From Kribbella flavida DSM 17836 (GTDB lineage Bacteria > Actinomycetota > Actinomycetes > Propionibacteriales > Kribbellaceae): DNA of 64,000 nucleotides. The stretch spans positions 4,340,001 to 4,404,000 of the forward strand of contig NC_013729.1 in the NCBI RefSeq assembly GCF_000024345.1, written 5' to 3'. Made by a program: the position numbers and the translations under genes. Below are positions 58,860-64,000 of the stretch, one piece after another; within the stretch, counting starts at the first letter, position 1, and each line of letters opens with the position of its first letter. The notes under the pieces were generated by a model. That model had not been told where the DNA came from, made no database searches, and was given only the letters and a program-made list of their open reading frames with translations.

Positions 58860-60086
58860 GTGCGCTCCTCCTCTTTCTCCGCCCTGAACGCGACCGTGAT
58901 CGGCGCCCTGGCTCTGTCCGGCTGCGGCGACGCCGCCACGGCCCAGCTGCCGGGGTCCGCTGCGCCCACGCCGGTCGCCTCGGCACCGGCCTCGGTGTCC
59001 CCGTCGTCAACCGCCCCCGTGCCCGCCTCGCCATCCGCTTCCGTGTCCACGTCGGTCTCCGCGTCGGTCTCCGCGCCGCCGACGCCCCGCTCGTCGCCCA
59101 CGCCCGGCCCAGCTGCATCGAAGCGGCCGCAGGCTCTCCCGAGCCCCGGCAACCCCGGCGGTGCCGCCACGGTCCCCGCCGCAGCGCAGGCCGTCGACAC
59201 CAGACGGCCGGACCGGGTCGTCGGCCAAGGCACGCCGTCCAGCTGTACGTCGGCGGCCGTGGTCGCCGCCGTCGCAGCCGGCGGGGTGATCACCTTCAAC
59301 TGCGGGCCGGCCCCGGTGACGATCACCATGAAAGCCACCGCCAAGGTCCGCAACGACCACGGCCCGGACGTCGTGCTCGATGGCGGTGGCCGGGTGACGC
59401 TCAGCGGCGGCGGCCAACGCCGCATCCTCTACCAGAACACCTGCGACGAGGCCCAGCGCTTCACCACCTCGCACTGCCAGGACCAGCCCACACCCCGGCT
59501 GACCGTGCAGAACCTGACGTTCACCCGCGGCAACGCGACCGGCGAGACCGCCGAGGGCGGCGGCGGAGGGGCGATCTTCGTCCGCGGCGGGCGGCTGAAG
59601 GTGGTCAACTCCCGCTTCATCGACAACCGCTGCGACAGGACGGGCCCTGACCTGGGCGGCGCGGCGATCCGGGTGCTGTCGCAGTCGGAGAACCGGCCGG
59701 TGTACGTCGTGCACAGCACCTTCACCGGCGGACGATGCTCCAACGGCGGCGCGCTGAGCAGCATCGGCGTCTCGTGGACGGTGCTCAACAGCGTGTTCAC
59801 CGGCAACCAGGCGATCGGCCGGGGCGCCAACCCGGCCAAGGCCGGCACCCCCGGAGGCGGCTCGGGCGGCGCAATCTACACCGACGGCAACACGTTCACC
59901 GTCGACGTCAAGGGCACCGTGATGCGCGAGAACCACGCGAACGAGGGCGGCGGCGCGATCTTCTTCGTCAGCAACGACCGGACCGGCACGCTGACCATCG
60001 CCAGGTCAACACTGAAGTCGAACCCCAGCGACGGCTTCGAGACCCAGCCGGGCATCTTCTTCCTGGGAGCGAAGCTGAGCCGCTAG
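58860..60086 (+). CDS. Secreted parallel beta-helix lipoprotein (pectate-lyase-like fold)
   Basis: 408 residues, GTG start. The signal ends in LALSGC, a lipobox. A long Ser/Thr/Ala/Pro linker (residues ~25-105) would span the cell wall. The rest is a right-handed beta helix with repeated rungs (FNCGPAPVTITMKATAKV, VQNLTFTRGNAT, KVVNSRFIDNRC, VVHSTFTGGRC, VLNSVFTGNQA, GGAIFFVSNDRTG). Such proteins bind or cut polysaccharides; no catalytic set is evident. The stop codon TAG forms part of the CTAG at the apparent edge of the IS5-like element, so the extreme C-terminus may have been altered. Confidence 0.75.
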   Translation: MRSSSFSALNATVIGALALSGCGDAATAQLPGSAAPTPVASAPASVSPSSTAPVPASPSASVSTSVSASVSAPPTPRSSPTPGPAASKRPQALPSPGNPGGAATVPAAAQAVDTRRPDRVVGQGTPSSCTSAAVVAAVAAGGVITFNCGPAPVTITMKATAKVRNDHGPDVVLDGGGRVTLSGGGQRRILYQNTCDEAQRFTTSHCQDQPTPRLTVQNLTFTRGNATGETAEGGGGGAIFVRGGRLKVVNSRFIDNRCDRTGPDLGGAAIRVLSQSENRPVYVVHSTFTGGRCSNGGALSSIGVSWTVLNSVFTGNQAIGRGANPAKAGTPGGGSGGAIYTDGNTFTVDVKGTVMRENHANEGGGAIFFVSNDRTGTLTIARSTLKSNPSDGFETQPGIFFLGAKLSR

Positions 60087-60125
60087 GGACTGTCTCTTAG
60101 ATCCGTCCGTGAGATCGTCGTGCTC

Positions 60126-60503
60126 ATGATCGAGTCCTGGGTGATCAATGACGACAGCTCTGGGCCTGTGTCGTCCGAGACGGTGCTGGAGGCTCTTCAG
60201 TCGAGGCTCGACAGCGGGCAGCTTGAGACGTGGCTGGCCAGTTCGTCCGGACGGATGCTGGCCTTCGTGACGAATACCGAGCGCGCCATGGTGATGCTGC
60301 TCGAAGGACAGGGCGATCCCGGCGAGCATGCCGTGGACCCCGGAGCTGAGGGGTTGAGCGGCGGGTTCGTTCTCTTGAACGGGCAGGACGACGAGTATCC
60401 GGACGAGGACACCGTCCCCATCCGCAAGGCGTTCCATCTCGTGGAGCACATCGTTGGCACGGGCTCTTGGCCTGCGGACGCGCGTTGGGTGGTCGATCGC
60501 TGA
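60126..60503 (+). CDS. Imm1-family immunity protein
   Basis: 125 residues from the ATG at 60126; an in-frame GTG two codons upstream is possible. The family pattern is clear: SSGRMLAFVTNTERAMVMLLEG, GDPGEHAVDPGAEG, SGGFVLLNGQDDEYPDEDTVP and HIVGTGSWPADARWVVD. Imm1 proteins neutralise nuclease-type polymorphic toxins; no toxin gene is in the window, so it is an orphan. It lies inside the apparent IS5 element, between the left end and the 3' end of the transposase relic. Confidence 0.75.
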   Translation: MIESWVINDDSSGPVSSETVLEALQSRLDSGQLETWLASSSGRMLAFVTNTERAMVMLLEGQGDPGEHAVDPGAEGLSGGFVLLNGQDDEYPDEDTVPIRKAFHLVEHIVGTGSWPADARWVVDR

Positions 60504-60511
60504 GCGGCCTA

Positions 60512-61213
60512 TCACCGTGCCCAGATCAGGATGGCAGCGAGGTGGAGCGCAGCCTGGTAGGCAATCGCGAGCTTGTCCGTTCGCAGGGCCAGGCCGCGCC
60601 ACTGCTTGAGCCGGTTGATGCATCGCTCGACCGCGTTGCGCTCCTTGTATGCCTCGGCGTCGAAGGCCGGTGGTCGGCCGCCGGCACTGCCTCGCCGCAG
60701 CCGGTGGCCGGCTTGGTCGGATGGCGGCCATGACGGTCTCGAAGGCCGGGGCGTCGCCTGCCGGGCCTGCGGTGAAGCGGAGGGCCAGGGCCGTGCACGG
60801 CTGTCGCTGGCGAGGTGGACCTTTGTGCTCAGGCCGCCGCGGGAACGTGCGAGGGCGTGGTCGTCGGGTTCGGTCGGGCCTGAGCCCTCTTTTCCTGGCT
60901 CCGGCGGCGTGCTGGTGGGCCCGGCAGACGGTGGAGTCCACCAACACGGTCCAGCCGATGTCGTGAGCACCCTCGGCCGCTGCCGGGAGCGCGGCAAGGA
61001 TGCGTTCCCCAGGTGCCGTCCGCGGTCCATCTGATCAGCCGTTTGTGGGCGGTCTGGAACGAGCCGAGCTCGTCGGGCAGGTCCCGCCAGGGAGAGCAGG
61101 TGCGGTACTTTCACGCGATGCCCTCCAGGGTTCGGCGGTGATCGGCCCACCGTCGACCGCGGACCGGATCGGCCGGCGTCAACGGCTCGGTCCGGTCCGG
61201 TCCCACATCGCAT
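60512..61213 (-). pseudogene. IS5-family transposase relic
   Basis: The minus strand holds pieces of a DDE transposase in several frames: DSTVCRAHQHAAGARK, EPDDHALARSRGGLSTKVHL, AGDAPAFETVMAAI, and the C-terminal AEAYKERNAVERCINRLKQW with LRTDKLAIAYQAALHLAAIL. At least three frameshifts are needed, and the stretch between the MAAIR and RLRRG segments, carrying the second catalytic Asp region, is missing about 45 codons. It cannot be active. Actinobacterial copies are ~270 residues, often made by a -1 frameshift. Confidence 0.88.
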
Positions 61214-61338
61214 CAGTGATCACCAATCGGACGGACACATCCGATCAACCGACTGAGGAGACACGCTCTAGCCGTGCTCAGTCATGAAGTGGTTGCAGGC
61301 CGCCGACCTCCGGGCGATGGTCAAGGAGTCCTCCCCGG

Positions 61339-62541
61339 TCAGACCGGTACGAAGTCGACCTTCAGCAGCTGCGCGGCTCGGTCGAGAATGGCCTGCATCT
61401 CCGGGTGGGAGTTCGCGCTGCCGGCCAGGAAGTCGAGTTGTTCGGTCGCCGTGCCGCCTGGACAGACGAATCCGGGCTTGGCGAAATTCTGGTAGCGCGA
61501 CACCCCGGCGAGCGCCGCGATGTCTGCGGCGCCGCTGATCGACTCGATCCGGGCGGGGTACGCCGGTCCGCTGTTGTACCGCTGGAAGTAGACAGCTGTC
61601 GGCTCGTCGAGCTCGAACTCGGGGTCCTGCCCCAAGGCGACCTTGGCGGCCAAGGCGACCAGGTCGAGGCTGCTGGAGCGAGCAGCGAGTTCGGCGATGT
61701 TGCCGCCCAGGCGCCCGTTCACCTCGATGATGCGCGGCCCGGCCGGGGTCAGCTTCACCTCGGTGTGGCTGATGCCGAACGTGATCCCGAGCGCGCTGAT
61801 CGCCTTGCCGGCCAGGGCCACGACCTCGTGCTGGTCCGCGGCCGGGAGATGGCAGGGCCAAAACTGTCCCGTCTCACGGAACGGTTCAGCCAGCGGGAGC
61901 TTCCCGGTGACTGCGATGTGCCGGCTCCGGCCGTACGACGTGATCGTCTCCACCGAGACGTAGTCGCCGAACCCGGGGTGAGCACGGCCGGCGAGAAACT
62001 CCTCTACGACAAGGACGGGCGTCGACCGGAGCAGCCGTTCCAGCAAGCGGCGTCCGGCCTCGCGGTCACGGACCAGGTAGGTGTCCCGGCTGGATTCTCC
62101 TCGGCTGGGCTTCAGCACGGCCGGCAGCCCGACCTCGTCGCAGGCGGGCGCCCAGTCCTCGATCCGGGTGAGCCGGCAGCATCGAGCCGAATCGACCCCT
62201 GACTCCGCCAGCCGCTGCCGCTGCGCGTACTTGTCGGTGACGAGCTCGGCCACCTGAGGTGAGTGCCCGGGCAGCTGCCAGCGGTCAGCCAGCTGGGCCG
62301 TGGCCCTGAGCATCCGTTCGCTGAAGGTCACCACGGCGTCCGGACGTGGGCTCTGTGCCGCGTCCTGGAGGGACCGCACTTCGCCCAGAGCGCGCAGTAC
62401 CGGTAAGGCTTCCTGCACGTGGTCCGACGCCGGCACGACGAACACCAGCTCGGCGAAGGAGCGCAAACTGCGGGCGATGTCGAACGGCAGCACCGCCCCA
62501 CTGTCGTAGACGACGGCCACTGTCTGCTTCGGGGCAGTCAT
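61339..62541 (-). CDS. ATP-grasp domain enzyme (carboxylate-amine ligase)
   Basis: 400 residues from the ATG at 62541 (MTAPKQTVAVVYDSG). An N-terminal pre-ATP-grasp domain is followed by the ATP-grasp fold: LVTDKYAQRQRLAESGV, VGLPAVLKPSRGESSRDTYLV with the nucleotide-binding Lys, VLVVEEFLAG, and the metal site HTEVKLTPAGPRIIEVNGRLGGN. Such enzymes activate a carboxylate as acyl phosphate and join it to an amine. The ATG overlaps the MbtH stop (ATGA). With an NRPS adenylation gene on the same strand upstream it probably makes or extends a peptide natural product. Confidence 0.88.
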   Translation of the reverse strand: MTAPKQTVAVVYDSGAVLPFDIARSLRSFAELVFVVPASDHVQEALPVLRALGEVRSLQDAAQSPRPDAVVTFSERMLRATAQLADRWQLPGHSPQVAELVTDKYAQRQRLAESGVDSARCCRLTRIEDWAPACDEVGLPAVLKPSRGESSRDTYLVRDREAGRRLLERLLRSTPVLVVEEFLAGRAHPGFGDYVSVETITSYGRSRHIAVTGKLPLAEPFRETGQFWPCHLPAADQHEVVALAGKAISALGITFGISHTEVKLTPAGPRIIEVNGRLGGNIAELAARSSSLDLVALAAKVALGQDPEFELDEPTAVYFQRYNSGPAYPARIESISGAADIAALAGVSRYQNFAKPGFVCPGGTATEQLDFLAGSANSHPEMQAILDRAAQLLKVDFVPV

Positions 62542-62744
62542 TGCTCGTCGGCCGCCGTCAGTGTGCGCCGAAGACTCAACGGGCGCAGGTCCGTCCAGGT
62601 CCGCTCGATGTACTCCAGGCAGTCCTCCTCCGACCCGCTGATCCCGACCTCGGCCCAGCCCGGCGGCAGGTCCCGGCCGAGCGGCCAGATCGAGTACTGC
62701 TGCTCGTCGTTGCGAACGACGGTGCGCCGGCTGTTGCTGGTCAT
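62538..62744 (-). CDS. MbtH-like protein
   Basis: 68 residues. It has the MbtH signature: NDEQQYSIWPLGRDLPPGW, the central CLEYIERTWTDLRPLSLR with the conserved Trp and Pro. MbtH proteins bind NRPS adenylation domains and are needed for their folding or activity. It overlaps the ATP-grasp gene by 4 bp. The partner is probably the adenylation domain encoded at 63364-64000. Confidence 0.93.
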   Translation of the reverse strand: MTSNSRRTVVRNDEQQYSIWPLGRDLPPGWAEVGISGSEEDCLEYIERTWTDLRPLSLRRTLTAADEQ

Positions 62745-62779
62745 CTCGCCTCCTGGCTGTCTCGTGAGAGCATGTCCGG

Positions 62780-63349
62780 GTGGATCTTGTGGTGGAGCCG
62801 GTGAACGCGACCCGCTGGGAAGATTTGGCCGATCTCTTCGGCCCCAACGGCACCTACCGCGGGTGCTGGTGCCAGACCTGGCGCCTGACCAGCAAGGAGT
62901 TCACCGCCAACGGGAACGCCGGCAACCGGGCCGCGCTCGAGTCGCTGGTGAAGTCCGGACAGCAGGTCGGCCTGATCGGGTACGCCGACGGCAAGCCGGC
63001 GACGTGGTGCTCGGTGGCTCCGCGCCCGACGTTCCCGAAGGTCATCCGGTCGACCACGATCGCCCCGCCCGACCCCGAGGACGACTCGGTCTGGTCGATC
63101 GTGTGCTTCTTCGTCCGCGCCGGCTTCCGCCGCAAGGGCCTGCTGGACCCGATGCTTGCGGCGGCCGTCGAGGCAGCCCGGAAAGGCGGCGCCCGCGCCA
63201 TCGAGGGCTACCCGGTGGACACCGAAGGCGGCAGCAAGCCGGGTGCGCTGTACACCGGCACCATCGAACTGTACGTGCGCAACGGTTTCACCGAAGTCGT
63301 CCGCCCCTCCTCCGGCCGTCGCGTCGTGATGCGACGAGAGCTCGACTGA
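62780..63349 (+). CDS. GNAT family N-acetyltransferase
   Basis: 189 residues, GTG start (VDLVVEPVNATRWEDL). The GNAT core is seen in WSIVCFFVRAGFRRKGLLDPML, where RAGFRRKG is the acetyl-CoA pyrophosphate loop, and in ELYVRNGFTEVVRP, the C-terminal strand and helix. The N-terminal TYRGCWCQTWRLT is typical of an actinobacterial GNAT subgroup of unknown substrate. It is divergent from mbtH (35 bp) and convergent with the NRPS gene, so a role in the pathway or in self-protection is possible. Confidence 0.88.
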   Translation: MDLVVEPVNATRWEDLADLFGPNGTYRGCWCQTWRLTSKEFTANGNAGNRAALESLVKSGQQVGLIGYADGKPATWCSVAPRPTFPKVIRSTTIAPPDPEDDSVWSIVCFFVRAGFRRKGLLDPMLAAAVEAARKGGARAIEGYPVDTEGGSKPGALYTGTIELYVRNGFTEVVRPSSGRRVVMRRELD

Positions 63350-63363
63350 CCCGCCCCGGCCTC

Positions 63364-64000
63364 TCATGCGTTCGCTCCGAACACCGGAGCGGGCAGGGCT
63401 CGATGATCGATCTTGCCGCTGCTCGTCAACGGAAGCGCGGGCAGCACTGTCGTCACCGCCGGGATCACCGAACTCACCAGCCGCTGGGTCAGCCGGGCCC
63501 GCAGCCGGCGCTGATCGATCGTCACCCCGTCGCGCGCCGCGACGTACGCCACCAGGCGCTTGCGACCGTCCGCGTCGACCCACACCGTGACGTACGCCTG
63601 CGCGACCTGGGGGTCACACATCAGCGCCGCCTCCACCTCGCCGGGCTCGATCCGGACACCGTGCAGCTTGACCTGACGATCGATGCGGTCGAGGAAGACG
63701 AGTCGCCCGTCCGGTAGTCGCCGGATCCGGTCGCCCGTGCGGTAGAGCCGAGCGCCCGGTTCGGTACCGAACGGGTCGGGGACAAAAGCCTTCGCCGTCT
63801 GCCCCGGACGGTTGAGATAGCCGTAGGCGAGCCCGGTCCCACCGATCACCAGCTCGCCGGGAACGCCGTCGGGCACCGGATCGAGGTGCTCGTCCACGAC
63901 GTACGCGACGTGGTTCGCGATCGGCAACCCGATCGGTGGAGACGTGTCCCACTCGCCGTCGCAGTCATGCGTGATCATCGTGACCGTGCACTCGGTCGGG
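63364..64000 (-). CDS. NRPS adenylation domain, C-terminal part; N-terminus beyond right edge
   Basis: About 212 codons, open to the right edge. Adenylation core motifs A5 to A10 run in order: PTECTVT at the edge, PIGLPIANH, GELVIGGTGLAYGYLNRP (A6), YRTGD (A7), LDRIDRQVKLHGVRIEPGE (A8) and LPLTSSGKIDHRAL (A10) with the catalytic Lys. The protein ends seven residues after A10 (PAPVFGANA), so no carrier domain follows; it is a stand-alone A domain or a protein whose other modules are N-terminal. MbtH and ATP-grasp genes downstream belong to the same cluster. Confidence 0.92.
   Translation of the reverse strand, partial: PTECTVTMITHDCDGEWDTSPPIGLPIANHVAYVVDEHLDPVPDGVPGELVIGGTGLAYGYLNRPGQTAKAFVPDPFGTEPGARLYRTGDRIRRLPDGRLVFLDRIDRQVKLHGVRIEPGEVEAALMCDPQVAQAYVTVWVDADGRKRLVAYVAARDGVTIDQRRLRARLTQRLVSSVIPAVTTVLPALPLTSSGKIDHRALPAPVFGANA

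Larger units (their letters stand above)
60087..61267. mobile_element. Decayed IS5-family insertion element with a passenger gene
   Basis: Bounded on both sides by CTAG (60083-60086 and 61268-61271), the target duplication type known for IS5-like elements. The ends are related inverted sequences: TAGGGACTGTCTCTTAG at the left and TAGAGCGTGTCTCCTCAG (read inward from the right), about 13 of 20 bases in common. Inside are a broken transposase (60512-61213) and an Imm1-like gene (60126-60503). An intact IS5-type element of this group would be ~850-930 bp. Confidence 0.6.

Noticed and set aside
1..64000. tRNA, rRNA, tmRNA or replication origin
   Set aside because: No cloverleaf with TTCGA-type arm, rRNA block or DnaA-box cluster was seen in the intergenic regions.

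Overview
The window is high-GC DNA from a free-living actinomycete. Dense gene packing, frequent GTG starts, ATGA/GTGA stop-start overlaps and the gene families present (ANTAR, SARP/BTAD, ROK, LuxR-type ATPases, CGNR zinc fingers, F420-type LLM oxidoreductases, secreted GH31 enzymes) fit a Kribbella/Nocardioides-like soil organism. The genus is an inference from gene content. I see no rRNA, tRNA or CRISPR array.

Layout. 0-6.4 kb (minus): two overlapping secreted GH31 glycosidases, the first running off the left edge, behind a ROK repressor. 6.6-10.8 kb: an epoxide hydrolase divergent from a large LuxR-family ATPase regulator. 10.84-11.29 kb: gene relics, including the C-terminus of a lasso-peptide B2 protease. 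11.3-16.4 kb: TatA, an Nramp metal transporter, two tandem GAF-ANTAR proteins, a fasciclin lipoprotein and a degenerate sigma-like protein. 16.5-23.2 kb: a divergent CGNR regulator/MFS pair, a Tat-exported putative glycosidase with an RpiR regulator, an APH-fold kinase and a CrtA-like protein. 23.4 kb: a lipoate-ligase-like protein.

24.1-34.9 kb is a zinc island. It holds an AztABCD-type zinc uptake system with two AztD-like chaperones (one frameshifted), a Fur/Zur-family gene that has lost its metal-binding half, a decayed CobW GTPase, and a second ABC importer (lipoprotein, ATPase, FecCD permease) linked to a methyltransferase and divergent from another. Three closely similar Zur-box-like palindromes (28945, 33981, 34019) tie both halves to one regulon. 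This is the most interesting part of the window: a candidate zinc-responsive metallophore or metal-complex uptake locus.

35-48.7 kb: aldo/keto reductase, SARP/AfsR-type regulator, MFS exporters, quinone reductase, alpha/beta hydrolase, then a row of reductases (two epimerase-like SDRs, a classical SDR, an LLM monooxygenase) divergent from a TetR regulator with two GGGT-N5/6-ACCC type palindromes. 48.9-55.6 kb: quinone oxidoreductase, then a MarR gene divergent from a complete P450/ferredoxin/ferredoxin-reductase operon that continues into a DUF3159 protein and an MFS exporter. 55.7-58.2 kb: aldo/keto reductase and an SDR lacking the usual catalytic residues, divergent from a TetR gene with two GGGGANNTCCCC palindromes. 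58.3-60.1 kb: two secreted proteins. 60.09-61.27 kb: a decayed IS5-family element flanked by CTAG, with an Imm1-type immunity gene inside its apparent ends. 61.3-64 kb: ATP-grasp enzyme, MbtH protein, acetyltransferase and the end of an NRPS adenylation domain, the edge of a peptide biosynthesis cluster continuing past the right edge.
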